64,000 nt of DNA from Herbaspirillum rhizosphaerae (lineage in GTDB: Bacteria > Pseudomonadota > Gammaproteobacteria > Burkholderiales > Burkholderiaceae_D), in contig NZ_LFLU01000006.1 of the NCBI RefSeq assembly GCF_001189965.1, forward strand, positions 62,001 to 126,000, in the 5' to 3' direction. Made by a program: the position numbers and the translations under genes. Below the pieces are notes generated by a model. The model did no database searches. It saw nothing but the letters and a program-made list of their open reading frames with translations, and was not told where the DNA came from. How positions within the stretch are numbered: position 1 is the stretch's first letter; every line of letters begins with the position of its first letter. This document shows positions 45,437 through 54,042 of this stretch, in pieces.

Positions 45437-45466
45437 AAACGGCGGGAGCTTTCACTCCCGCTGTTT
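45437..45466 (+). terminator. Intrinsic terminator after the FUSC gene
   Basis: Stem AAACGGCGGGAG / CTCCCGCTGTTT with one G-T pair and a 6-base loop, beginning two bases after the stop codon and followed by AC then TTTT. Confidence 0.75.
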
Positions 45467-45564
45467 TACTTTTCCTCCGTCTTTTTACAGCACTGGCTAG
45501 TCGATCCCATCGGACGTCTTGAACCGCAATCCTTCGAGAAATGCCGGTTCATCCGCAACAGACG

Positions 45565-45591
45565 AAAAAAAGCCGTGCAGTCTGCACGGCT
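45565..45591 (-). terminator. Intrinsic terminator of the diguanylate cyclase gene
   Basis: A perfect 9-bp stem, AGCCGTGCA with TGCACGGCT, and a 3-base loop. The A run at 45565-45571 gives a U run on the minus-strand transcript, 34 bp after the stop of the cyclase gene. Confidence 0.85.
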
Positions 45592-45624
45592 CTTCTCTGC
45601 CATCCTTGCTGCCCTGCGTCCTCG

Positions 45625-47391
45625 TCAGGCCTTGTCTTCCGGCTCCGGCGGCGTATCCGGCCCGTCGTACGACATTACCCGGTGCATCCGCTTTTGCTCG
45701 AACATGCGCTCGTCGGCTACGCGCAGCAAGGTCTCGATATCCAGGCCGTCCTGCGGGAACAGCGCCACGCCGATGGAAGCATCGACGATGTACTGATTGC
45801 CGTCGCGCCCCTCGATCGGTTGGTTGAGGAAGTTGCGGATCTTCTCGGCGATCGACTTGGCGATTTCTTCATCCGACACACCATGCAGATAGACCACGAA
45901 CTCGTCGCCGCCAAAGCGCGCTACCGAGTCGTCCTTGCGCAAGGCGTGCTGCAATTGCGACGCCGCCGACACCAGCACCTTGTCGCCTTCGTCATGCCCG
46001 TACTGGTCGTTGATCGACTTGAATTTGTCGAGATCGATGAACAGCAAGGCAAAGCGCAGCGGCGTTGCTTCGTTGCCCTTGCGGCGGCGGAAGTCGATCT
46101 GCGCAATGAAGGAATCGCGGTTGAGCACGTTGGTCAGGCGGTCGGTGCGCAGGTTGCGTTCCATCTCCTGGAAGCTTTGCGCCAGTTGGCCAATCTCGTC
46201 GCGACGATCAATGTTAAGCAAGGGGAAAGGCTCGCCGTTGCCGATGCTCTTGGCCGCCAGGGTCAGTTTGCGGATATCGCGCAAGACCCAGCGCAAGATG
46301 GCAAAGCCCAGCACAAAGGTCATGCAGACCGCAATCAAACCCAGCAGCAAGGTCTGATAGACGCCGCCGGTGACGGAACCGAGAAAATCCGAACGGCTCA
46401 CAGCACTGACCACCACCCAGTCGAGCCCGGCGTCGTCGTGATGCAGACGGAAGGCCAGTTCGGTCTTGGGGCCGCTGACTTGCAACGGCTGAATCACCAG
46501 CTTGCCGGGCTCAAGCTTCTGCTTCTTGAGGTAGGCCGTCAGATCGGCATAGGCCTGGCGCACCAGCGGCGAACTGCTCTGGCTGGCGTTCAGGCGTATG
46601 AAATCGGAACCGTTGACCTTGTGCACAGGCTCGTTCACCGAGGTGGCGATCAGGTCGCCGGACATTTCCACGATGAAGGCCACGCCGTTCTTGCTCAGCG
46701 GCAGCGCCTGCAGGAATTCGCTCAGGCGGCGCAGGCCGATGCTGCTGGTCGCAACGCCCAGCAAAGTACCGTCCGGCGTATAGACCGGCTTGGACAAAGT
46801 GATGCCGAGGAATTTCAGGCGGAAGTCGGTAAACACCGGCGACCAGGTTTCGCGCTTGCGCTGCATCGCCTGGATGTACCAGGGGCGGGTGCGCGGTTCG
46901 TAGTCCTGGGTGGCAATCAGCGTCGGCGCCGTGCCGGGACCGCGCAGGTGATACACGTAGTTCTTGCCCTGCGGATCGCGCGTGCTGTACATGAACAGAT
47001 TCATCTCTTCCTGTTTCACGCCCAGGAAGCTGCCGTCGGCGCCGCCGAAGTAGACATAGCTAGGATCGTCGAAAAGACTATTGGCAAGCCACAAGCGCTC
47101 TTCCAGCATCGCCTTGTCTTTGGGGAAAGGAATGAACACCGGCTGGCCGCCCTTTTCCGCCGGCGGAATCGGGTCCGGCGCGACGACGCGCAAGGTCTCG
47201 CGCGCGCCCAGCAATTGCCGGTCGGTCGCCTGGCCGACGCGGCTCATGGTGTCCATCAGCGCATTGCGCGCCAGCACCTCAGTCGCATCATCGCCGGCGC
47301 GATACAAAAACCAGCCTATCGTCACCACCAGGCATAACATCAGGAACACAAACGGCAGAATGAACAGCCGCTGTAATGAAGATTGCTTCAG
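45625..47391 (-). CDS. Membrane diguanylate cyclase with periplasmic Cache sensor
   Basis: 588 residues if started at CTG 47391. Order: N-terminal membrane anchor, periplasmic double-Cache sensor (about 50-310; YEPRTRPWYIQAMQRKRETW, FTDFRLKFLGITLSKPVYT), second membrane helix (LLLGLIAVCMTFVLGFAIL), HAMP (LTLAAKSIGNGEPFPLLNID) and a GGDEF domain with intact RFGGDEFVVYL and RxxD inhibitory site (RKDD), so it should make c-di-GMP with feedback control. The first standard start (GTG 47349) would cut the membrane anchor. Upstream the frame stays open to a stop and gives LKQSSLQRLFILPFVFLM, a better anchor, with AAGGGG seven bases before CTG 47391 (or four before ATT 47394). The start is therefore probably non-standard. 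Confidence 0.85.
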   Translation of the reverse strand: MKQSSLQRLFILPFVFLMLCLVVTIGWFLYRAGDDATEVLARNALMDTMSRVGQATDRQLLGARETLRVVAPDPIPPAEKGGQPVFIPFPKDKAMLEERLWLANSLFDDPSYVYFGGADGSFLGVKQEEMNLFMYSTRDPQGKNYVYHLRGPGTAPTLIATQDYEPRTRPWYIQAMQRKRETWSPVFTDFRLKFLGITLSKPVYTPDGTLLGVATSSIGLRRLSEFLQALPLSKNGVAFIVEMSGDLIATSVNEPVHKVNGSDFIRLNASQSSSPLVRQAYADLTAYLKKQKLEPGKLVIQPLQVSGPKTELAFRLHHDDAGLDWVVVSAVSRSDFLGSVTGGVYQTLLLGLIAVCMTFVLGFAILRWVLRDIRKLTLAAKSIGNGEPFPLLNIDRRDEIGQLAQSFQEMERNLRTDRLTNVLNRDSFIAQIDFRRRKGNEATPLRFALLFIDLDKFKSINDQYGHDEGDKVLVSAASQLQHALRKDDSVARFGGDEFVVYLHGVSDEEIAKSIAEKIRNFLNQPIEGRDGNQYIVDASIGVALFPQDGLDIETLLRVADERMFEQKRMHRVMSYDGPDTPPEPEDKA

Positions 47392-47558
47392 AATTTCACC
47401 CCTTGCCGGTTGGCGGAATCTTTAAGATTGCCATCATTGCCATAATCGCCCATACGGGTTGACCACGTGCTTTATTGTTTTTTATATACGATTTCGCACC
47501 AGATAAGACCTGATCGGTGCGCCTTCGTCCTCTGATCCCAGAGTTTAATCGTTTACGC

Positions 47559-47625
47559 AAAAAAATTCCCTGATGCTATGAAAAATACCGATTTTCTCTG
47601 TGGCATTTTTCCGAACATCAGGGAA
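47559..47625 (-). terminator. Long imperfect hairpin with U run, clpB terminator
   Basis: Arms 47566-47589 and 47602-47625 (20 of 24 positions pair, outer ten perfect: TTCCCTGATG) flank a 12-base loop; seven A's at 47559-47565 become a U run on the minus strand. It lies 48 bp after the clpB stop. Confidence 0.75.
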
Positions 47626-47672
47626 CTAGATAACATAATTACAAGAGCTTGATCAAGTCATTTCAGCTGGCC

Positions 47673-50264
47673 TCAGTTGGCATTAAACGAAAGTGCACCA
47701 TTTTCGACACCAACATGTACGACGTCCTTGGGACCGAACTTCCCTTGCAGAATCAGCTTCGACAAGGGGTTCTCGATTTCCTGCTGGATGGCGCGTTTCA
47801 ACGGACGTGCGCCGTATACCGGATCGAATCCCGCCTCGGCGATCTTTTGCAAGCCGGCATCCGAAATCACCAGGCCGATATCCATCTTGGCCAGACGGCT
47901 TTCCAGGATATGCAGCTGGATCTTGGCGATCGCGCCGATGTTCTTTTCGTCGAGCGCATGGAACACCACGATCTCGTCGACCCGGTTGATGAACTCCGGA
48001 CGGAAATGCAACTTGACCTCGGCCATCACCGCCATCTTCACCACCGCCGGATCGCTGTCTTCCATCGCCTGGATCTTGTGCGAACCGAGATTGGAGGTCA
48101 TCACGATCACGGTGTTCTTGAAGTCCACCGTGCGGCCTTGTCCATCGGTCATGCGGCCGTCGTCGAGCACTTGCAGCAAGACGTTGAACACGTCCGGATG
48201 CGCCTTCTCGATTTCGTCCAGCAGGATCACGCTGTAAGGCTTGCGCCGCACCGCTTCGGTCAGGTAACCGCCCTCTTCATAGCCGACGTAGCCCGGCGGC
48301 GCGCCGATCAGGCGGGCGACCGAATGCTTTTCCATGAATTCGCTCATGTCGATGCGGATCATCGCTTCTTCGGTATCGAACATGTAAGACGCCAAGGCCT
48401 TGCACAGCTCGGTCTTGCCGACCCCGGTAGGGCCGAGGAACATGAACGAACCGTAAGGCTTGCCGGGATCGCCCAGGCCGGCGCGCGAACGGCGGATTGC
48501 ATCCGAGACTGCAACAATCGCCTCGTCCTGCCCCACCACGCGCTGATGCAATACTTCCTCCATGTGCAACAATTTCTCGCGTTCGCCCTGCATCATGCGC
48601 GAAACGGGAATACCGGTGGCGCGCGCAACAATCTCGGCAATTTCTTCGGCGCCGACTTGCGTACGCACCAGGCGCGGCTTGCCGACGGTCTGTTCGCTGG
48701 CCGCATCCTGCTTGTTTTGCGTTTCCAGCGCCTTCTCCAGTTCGGCCAGCTTGCCGTACTTGAGTTCGGACACCTTCTGCCAGTCGCTCTTGCGCGTCGC
48801 ATCGTCCATCTGCAAGCGGATCTGTTCGATTTCCTCTTTCAGATGCTGGCTGCCTTGCACGGTCGCTTTTTCGGCTTTCCAGATTTCTTCCAGATCGGCG
48901 TATTCGCGCTCCAGCTTGACGATTTCCTCCTCGATCAGCGTCAGACGCTTCTGCGAGGCTTCGTCCTTCTCGCGCTTGACGGCTTCACGCTCGATCTTCA
49001 GCTGGATCAGGCGGCGGTCGAGCTTATCCATGACTTCCGGCTTGGAGTCGATTTCGATCTTGATCTTGGCCGCGGCTTCGTCGATCAGGTCGATCGCCTT
49101 GTCCGGCAGGAAACGGTCGGTGATATAGCGATGCGACAACTCCGCTGCGGCGACAATCGCCGGGTCGGTGATGTCGACGCCATGATGCACTTCGTACTTT
49201 TCCTGCAGGCCGCGCAAAATCGCAATCGTGGCTTCCACGCTCGGCTCGTCGACGATGATCTTCTGGAAGCGGCGCTCCAGCGCAGCATCCTTTTCGATGT
49301 ACTTGCGATACTCGTCCAGCGTGGTGGCGCCGACGCAATGCAGCTCGCCGCGCGCCAGCGCAGGTTTCAGCATGTTGCCGGCATCCATCGCCCCTTCCGC
49401 CTTGCCGGCGCCGACCATTGTGTGCAACTCGTCGATGAAGACGATGGTCTGGCCTTCGTCCTGGGCGATTTCCTTGAGGACGGCCTTCAGGCGCTCCTCG
49501 AACTCGCCGCGGTACTTGGCGCCGGCCAGCAAGGCCGCCATGTCGAGCGACAGCACGCGCTTAGACTTGAGGCTGTCCGGCACTTCGCCGCTGACGATAC
49601 GCTGCGCCAGGCCTTCGACGATGGCGGTCTTGCCGACGCCGGGTTCGCCGATCAGCACGGGATTGTTCTTGCTGCGGCGTTGCAGCACCTGGATGGCGCG
49701 GCGAATTTCATCGTCGCGGCCGATCACCGGATCCAGCTTGCCGTTGCGGGCGCGCTCGGTCAGGTCGAGGGTGTACTTCTTCAACGCCTCGCGCTGCCCT
49801 TCGCCCTCTTGCGAAGACACGCTGGCGCCGCCGCGTACAGTGCTGATACCGGCTTCCAGCGATTTGCGCGAGAGGCCGTTTTCACGCGCGGCGCGGCCGG
49901 CGTCGGACTTGTCGTCGGCCAGGCCGAGCAAGACCATTTCGCTGGCGATGAACTGGTCGCCATGCTTTTGCGATTCCTTGTCGGCCAGGTTGAGCAAGGC
50001 CACCAGCTCGCGGCCGATCTGCACTTCGCCGCCGTTGCCCGAGACCTTGGGCAAGCGTGTCAAAGCATGCTGCAAGGCTGAAGTCAGCCCGGCAACATTG
50101 ACGCCGGCGCGCTGCAACAGCGAACGGGCGCCGCCGTCATCCTGCGCCAGCAAAGCCAGCGTCAGATGGACGGGGTCAATGTACTGGTTGTCGTTGCCGA
50201 CAGCCTGACTCTGGGCATCCGCCAGAGCTTCCTGCAATTTTGTTGTGAGTTTGTCGATACGCAT
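47673..50264 (-). CDS. clpB: ATP-dependent disaggregase ClpB
   Basis: 863 residues, normal length. The N-terminal Clp repeat domain ([20 protein letters not shown]) precedes two AAA+ modules: Walker A GEPGVGKT near residue 205 and GPTGVGKT near 608, Walker B VFIDELH, pore-loop [13 protein letters not shown]. Between the ATPase rings is the ClpB coiled-coil middle domain (about 405-525, rich in Glu/Lys). The YVGYEEGG tyrosine pore motif lies in the second module. With DnaK it dissolves protein aggregates after heat stress. A sigma-32 promoter lies upstream and a long hairpin terminator downstream. Confidence 0.97.
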   Translation of the reverse strand: MRIDKLTTKLQEALADAQSQAVGNDNQYIDPVHLTLALLAQDDGGARSLLQRAGVNVAGLTSALQHALTRLPKVSGNGGEVQIGRELVALLNLADKESQKHGDQFIASEMVLLGLADDKSDAGRAARENGLSRKSLEAGISTVRGGASVSSQEGEGQREALKKYTLDLTERARNGKLDPVIGRDDEIRRAIQVLQRRSKNNPVLIGEPGVGKTAIVEGLAQRIVSGEVPDSLKSKRVLSLDMAALLAGAKYRGEFEERLKAVLKEIAQDEGQTIVFIDELHTMVGAGKAEGAMDAGNMLKPALARGELHCVGATTLDEYRKYIEKDAALERRFQKIIVDEPSVEATIAILRGLQEKYEVHHGVDITDPAIVAAAELSHRYITDRFLPDKAIDLIDEAAAKIKIEIDSKPEVMDKLDRRLIQLKIEREAVKREKDEASQKRLTLIEEEIVKLEREYADLEEIWKAEKATVQGSQHLKEEIEQIRLQMDDATRKSDWQKVSELKYGKLAELEKALETQNKQDAASEQTVGKPRLVRTQVGAEEIAEIVARATGIPVSRMMQGEREKLLHMEEVLHQRVVGQDEAIVAVSDAIRRSRAGLGDPGKPYGSFMFLGPTGVGKTELCKALASYMFDTEEAMIRIDMSEFMEKHSVARLIGAPPGYVGYEEGGYLTEAVRRKPYSVILLDEIEKAHPDVFNVLLQVLDDGRMTDGQGRTVDFKNTVIVMTSNLGSHKIQAMEDSDPAVVKMAVMAEVKLHFRPEFINRVDEIVVFHALDEKNIGAIAKIQLHILESRLAKMDIGLVISDAGLQKIAEAGFDPVYGARPLKRAIQQEIENPLSKLILQGKFGPKDVVHVGVENGALSFNAN

Positions 50265-50298
50265 GGTGTGCTTTCGCTCCGAATTTTGAATACTTAGA

Positions 50299-50326
50299 AA
50301 ATTGGGCCGTACGGACGTATTTCAAG
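50299..50326 (-). promoter_or_regulatory. Sigma-32 heat-shock promoter of clpB
   Basis: Minus-strand CTTGAAA (50326-50320), 13-base spacer, CCCAATTT (50306-50299). Both elements and the spacing match the RpoH consensus (CTTGAAA, 13-15 bases, CCCCATnT), located 35 bp before the clpB start. Confidence 0.85.
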
Positions 50327-50387
50327 GAAGCATCCGGTCTGACTTGAGCGGATTTGATGCAGATCAACTGCGGGCTCACTTGCCAAA

Positions 50388-50951
50388 TCAACTACCAGTC
50401 GACAATTCCAGCGACAAGAGGTGCGCGTGGAGCGCATGCAGCGCCTCACGCAACGTCGCGACAATCCCGGCATCGGCCAGCATCGCGGTGCGATCGAGCT
50501 TGTTGGTCGGCAAAGCGACGGTCCGGCAAGCTGCCACGACGACATCTGCGTTCATCATGGCAAGCGTATCGAGCAAAGATGCCTGCGCGTGTATCGCACG
50601 GCCGGAAGCGTTGATGGCGGCTACCGGCTTGTTGATGAATTCAGCGCTGCCGACCACCCAGTCCAGCGCGTTCTTGAAAGCTCCCGGTACGCCATGCGCG
50701 TATTCGGGACTGGCGATCAGGACGGCGTCGGCATCACGCAATGCCGTCCGGAAATGCAACACCTCGGCCGGCTCGGCCCCCTCAAGGTCAGGATTAAAGG
50801 ATGGCAGCTCGCCCCACGGGCGATACAACGCCAGATCAAGCTGTGCCGGCGCCAGTGCGGCGGCGGCTTCGAGCAAGGCGGTATTGGACGATGCCGCCCG
50901 CAAACTGCCCGATAGGGTCAGGACACGAAAAGGCCGTACGGCACGCTCCAT
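50388..50951 (-). CDS. NADPH-dependent FMN reductase family protein
   Basis: 187 residues, flavodoxin-like. LTLSGSLRAASSNTALLEAA is the FMN phosphate loop; LIASPEYAHGVPGAFKNALD near residue 80 is the diagnostic SPEYNxxxPGxLKNxxDW motif. Reduces FMN or quinone-like/chromate substrates with NAD(P)H; the exact substrate cannot be told. The start lies 9 bp after the crcB stop, so the two are co-transcribed. Confidence 0.88.
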   Translation of the reverse strand: MERAVRPFRVLTLSGSLRAASSNTALLEAAAALAPAQLDLALYRPWGELPSFNPDLEGAEPAEVLHFRTALRDADAVLIASPEYAHGVPGAFKNALDWVVGSAEFINKPVAAINASGRAIHAQASLLDTLAMMNADVVVAACRTVALPTNKLDRTAMLADAGIVATLREALHALHAHLLSLELSTGS

Positions 50952-50960
50952 GACGGCCTT

Positions 50961-51335
50961 TTACGCGAACAGCGCGCGATAGGCGGCGAAACCTGCCGCG
51001 CACAGCGCAATCGATCCCAGCAGATGCAAGCCGGAGTGCGCCACGGCCCAGACATAGTCGCCGCGTTGCAGCAGCAGCATGGCTTCCGCCGAAAATGTCG
51101 AGAACGTCGTCAGGCCGCCCAGAAAGCCGGTGACCAGAAACAAGCGCCATTCCGGCGGCAACGCCGCGTGCCCTTCAAAAAAGGCCACCAGAAATCCGAT
51201 CACGAAACCGCCGCCCCAGTTGGCCGCCAGCGTTCCCAGCGGCAGCGCCTGGCCGGCGGCGTTGAGCCACAGGCTCAATCCCCAACGCAACCAGGCGCCC
51301 AGCGCCGCCCCCATTCCTACTGCAAGCCATTGCAT
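50961..51335 (-). CDS. crcB: Fluoride channel CrcB/FluC
   Basis: 124 residues, four membrane helices. GAWLRWGLS, the pore Asn in TLAANWGGGFVIGFL, and GFLGGLTTFSTFSAEA with the phenylalanine box TTFSTFS are the FluC signatures. Works as a dual-topology dimer exporting fluoride. No fluoride riboswitch is seen: only 30 bp separate it from the upstream LysR gene, so it is probably read from that gene's promoter. Confidence 0.94.
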   Translation of the reverse strand: MQWLAVGMGAALGAWLRWGLSLWLNAAGQALPLGTLAANWGGGFVIGFLVAFFEGHAALPPEWRLFLVTGFLGGLTTFSTFSAEAMLLLQRGDYVWAVAHSGLHLLGSIALCAAGFAAYRALFA

Positions 51336-51365
51336 GTTTGATACTCCGTTTTTATCGATACGCGA

Positions 51366-52307
51366 TCATGGCGAATGAACCGTGATCCGGTCAAGCGCCT
51401 GATGATCGTCTTGCAAGGCTTTGTCGACGCTTTCGTGCATCCAGTCAACCCAAGTGCTGATCTTGGCGTCCAGATATTGCCGCGACGGATACAACGCATA
51501 CACGCCCATGTGCTGCATGCGGTACTGCGGCAGCACGCGCACGATGGTGCCGGCGCGCAAGGCGTCGACCGCGGAATAGATCGGCAAAACGCCGATGCCC
51601 ATGCCTTCTTTCAGGCTCAACAGCATGGCTTCGGCGACGTTGACCTGGAAGTTGGATTTGATGGCCACGGTTTCCTTGCCCTCCGGACCTTCCATGACCC
51701 ATTCATCCAATGGCGACACCGAACTCACCAGTTGCAAGCAAGAATGACCCAGCAAATCAGACGGCTTTTGCGGCGCACCGTGCTTCTCCAGGTAGAACGG
51801 CGACGCGCACAAGATGCTGTAAATGCTGCCGAGCTGGCGGAAGATCAGGCCCGAATCCGGCAACTCGCGCGCCAGCACCAGCGAGACGTCAAATCCTTCC
51901 TCCAGCAGATCCGGCACGCGCTGCGCCAGCGTCAGTTCGATGGCGACGTCGGGATAGCGCTTCTGGTAATTGGAAATCGCCGGGATCACATAACGCTGCC
52001 CGAAACTGGTCATGGTGTGGATGCGCAGGCGCCCGGACGGCCTGACGTAGGCATCGCCGGCTTCGGCTTCGGCCTCCTGCACATAGGACATGATCTGTTC
52101 GCAACGCAGCAGATAACGCTCGCCGGCCTCGGTCAGGGCGATGCGGCGCGTGGTGCGGTTGAGCAGGCGCGTGCGCAGATGACGCTCCAGATCGGCAACC
52201 GCGCGCGACACGTGCGCGGTGGTCAAATCCATTTGTTGCGCGGCCAGCGTAAAACTGCCAGCATCGACTACGCGCATGAAAATGCGCATGTTTTGCAAGG
52301 TATCCAT
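51366..52307 (-). CDS. LysR-family regulator, probable controller of the efflux operon
   Basis: 313 residues. Winged helix FMRVVDAGSFTLAAQQMDLT, TAHVSRAVADLERHLRTRLL, NRTTRRIALTEAG, then the effector-binding domain (GRLRIHTMTSFGQRYVIPAI; LLSLKEGMGIGVLPIYSAV). The ATG at 52307 has AGGAAG just before it and gives the conserved N terminus (MDTLQNMRIFMRV); the frame is open to 52409. Divergent from the outer-membrane/FUSC/HlyD operon, like aaeR beside aaeXAB, so it probably activates that operon in response to an aromatic acid. Confidence 0.88.
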   Translation of the reverse strand: MDTLQNMRIFMRVVDAGSFTLAAQQMDLTTAHVSRAVADLERHLRTRLLNRTTRRIALTEAGERYLLRCEQIMSYVQEAEAEAGDAYVRPSGRLRIHTMTSFGQRYVIPAISNYQKRYPDVAIELTLAQRVPDLLEEGFDVSLVLARELPDSGLIFRQLGSIYSILCASPFYLEKHGAPQKPSDLLGHSCLQLVSSVSPLDEWVMEGPEGKETVAIKSNFQVNVAEAMLLSLKEGMGIGVLPIYSAVDALRAGTIVRVLPQYRMQHMGVYALYPSRQYLDAKISTWVDWMHESVDKALQDDHQALDRITVHSP

Positions 52308-52407
52308 ATCTTCCTGTCTTGAATCCGGGCGTTTTTGCAGTGCGAAGCAACAAAATGAGGCAAAAAGGCTTTCCGGATGCTGCATTGTTACCCAAAACAG
52401 CGCAATC

Positions 52408-52421
52408 ATTATTGCAATAAT
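52408..52421. promoter_or_regulatory. 14-bp palindrome, candidate LysR site
   Basis: ATTATTGCAATAAT is a perfect palindrome in the 208-bp gap between the LysR gene and the efflux operon. It contains the T-N11-A pattern of LysR boxes and is centred about 101 bp before the operon's first start codon, a usual activator distance. Confidence 0.5.
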
Positions 52422-52515
52422 TGAAAAGACCCTTTGTGTTTCCTGCAGTTTTTCTCTAGATCGTTACCAAATAGAATGAGTATCGCTTGATATTTGCATT
52501 TTTTGGGATAGTCTG

Positions 52516-54042
52516 ATGAACACCACTGCTGACAAACGCCTTCTTGCTGCGCCGCTCCTGGCGCTCTGCATGACGTCACTGCTCTTCCTTGCGGGATGCG
52601 CCGACAATGGCGGCATCAAGCCGCAGGCGGCTTTGCAGCAGCCCAACACGCTCGATGTCGGCAATGCCATCCGCCAGGCCGGCGCCGAAGCCGGCTGGCC
52701 CAAGCGCGCCTGGTGGGAAACCTACGCAGACCCGCAATTGAACCGTCTGGTCGCCGCCGCCGTCGCCGGCAACCCCAGTATGGCGATTGCCGCCGCCCGC
52801 GTGCGCCAGGCGCAAGCCATGGCCGTCGTCGCCCATGCCGGCGAGTTGCCGCAAGCACAACTGGACGCTGCCATTGGCCGCAAGGACTGGTCCGACAACG
52901 TCTATTACGGCGCCGCCTTCCGCGACAAGCTGACCTGGAACAACACCGCCGCGCTCAGCCTCTCCTACAACCTCGACCTGTGGGACCGCAATCGCAACAC
53001 CACCGAACGCGCCCAGGATGAAATCCACGCCGTCGCCGCCGATGCCCGCGCCGCCCAGCTCGACCTGGAAAGCAACGTCGTGCGCACCTATGTGCAGTTG
53101 TCGCTGCAATACGGTTTGCTGGACAACACGCAAGAAACCCTGAAGCAGGAACAGCGCATCCTCGATCTCGCCAACCGCCGCTTCAAGGGCGGCATCGGCA
53201 CCCAGATGGAAATCACGCAGGCGGAAGTTCCGCTGCCGGAAACCCGCCGCCAGATCGAAGCCCTGGAAGAAAGCATCGCGCTCATCCGCAACCAGCTGGC
53301 GGCCCTGCTCGGCCAGGGTCCGGGCGCTGGCGACAGCATCACCCGTCCGGTCATGAACCTGCAAGCCGGCATCGGTCTGCCGAGCGCCTTGCCGGCCGAA
53401 CTGATCGGCCGCCGTCCCGACATCAGCGCCGCGCGCTGGCGCGTCGAGGCAGCGTCCAAAGGGATCGCCGTCGCCAAGGCCGCCTTCTATCCGAATATCA
53501 ACCTGATGGCCAGCATCGGCCCGGCAGCAGCCGGCGGCAGTCTGTTCAGCTTCCTCAGCGGACCGAACATCACGACCAGCTACGGCCCCGCGATTTCGCT
53601 GCCGATCTTCGAAGGCGGCCGCCTGCGCGGCCAGCTCGGCGCCACCACCGCCGGCTACGACCAGGAAGTGGAGCACTACAACATGCTGCTGAGCCAGGCG
53701 CTCAAGAGCATCGCCGACCAGATCGTGACGCTGCAGGCCATCAAGCGCCAGCAAGTGCAAGCCGACCTGTCGGTCGCCGCCGCGCAAAAGAACATTGACA
53801 TCGCCACCCGCGCCTATCAGCGCGGCCTGACCAACTATGTGAACGTGCTCACCGCGCAAACGCAATGGCTGCATCAGCAGCAGGTCGTGCAACAACTGCT
53901 GGCGCAAAAGCTCAACGCCTACGCCAGCCTGACGGTCGCTCTGGGCGGCGGACTGGAAGTATCCGTTCCTGAAGACGCTGCGGCATCTGCAGACGCTGAC
54001 AAGACTGTCGCAGCCGCGACCACAGCAGGAGTCGCGCCGTGA
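52516..54042 (+). CDS. Outer-membrane efflux lipoprotein (NodT/OprM type)
   Basis: 508 residues. Lipoprotein signal with lipobox LAGC (Cys near residue 28), followed by two OEP repeats of a TolC-like channel: YADPQLNRLVAAAVAGNPSM and the second start PDISAARWRVEAASKGIAVA, plus the conserved YPNINLMASIG and FEGGRLRGQLG. A trimer would span the periplasm and outer membrane. The tail (about 30 residues, Ala-rich) is non-conserved. Its stop overlaps the FUSC start (GTGA), so the operon is translationally coupled. Confidence 0.92.
   Translation: MNTTADKRLLAAPLLALCMTSLLFLAGCADNGGIKPQAALQQPNTLDVGNAIRQAGAEAGWPKRAWWETYADPQLNRLVAAAVAGNPSMAIAAARVRQAQAMAVVAHAGELPQAQLDAAIGRKDWSDNVYYGAAFRDKLTWNNTAALSLSYNLDLWDRNRNTTERAQDEIHAVAADARAAQLDLESNVVRTYVQLSLQYGLLDNTQETLKQEQRILDLANRRFKGGIGTQMEITQAEVPLPETRRQIEALEESIALIRNQLAALLGQGPGAGDSITRPVMNLQAGIGLPSALPAELIGRRPDISAARWRVEAASKGIAVAKAAFYPNINLMASIGPAAAGGSLFSFLSGPNITTSYGPAISLPIFEGGRLRGQLGATTAGYDQEVEHYNMLLSQALKSIADQIVTLQAIKRQQVQADLSVAAAQKNIDIATRAYQRGLTNYVNVLTAQTQWLHQQQVVQQLLAQKLNAYASLTVALGGGLEVSVPEDAAASADADKTVAAATTAGVAP

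Noticed and set aside
47649-50081. 810-codon open frame on the plus strand opposite clpB
   Set aside because: Same shadow effect; composition is typical of antisense frames and clpB is unambiguous.
51336-51365. Fluoride riboswitch before crcB
   Set aside because: Only 30 bp lie between crcB and the upstream LysR gene, too short for the crcB motif.
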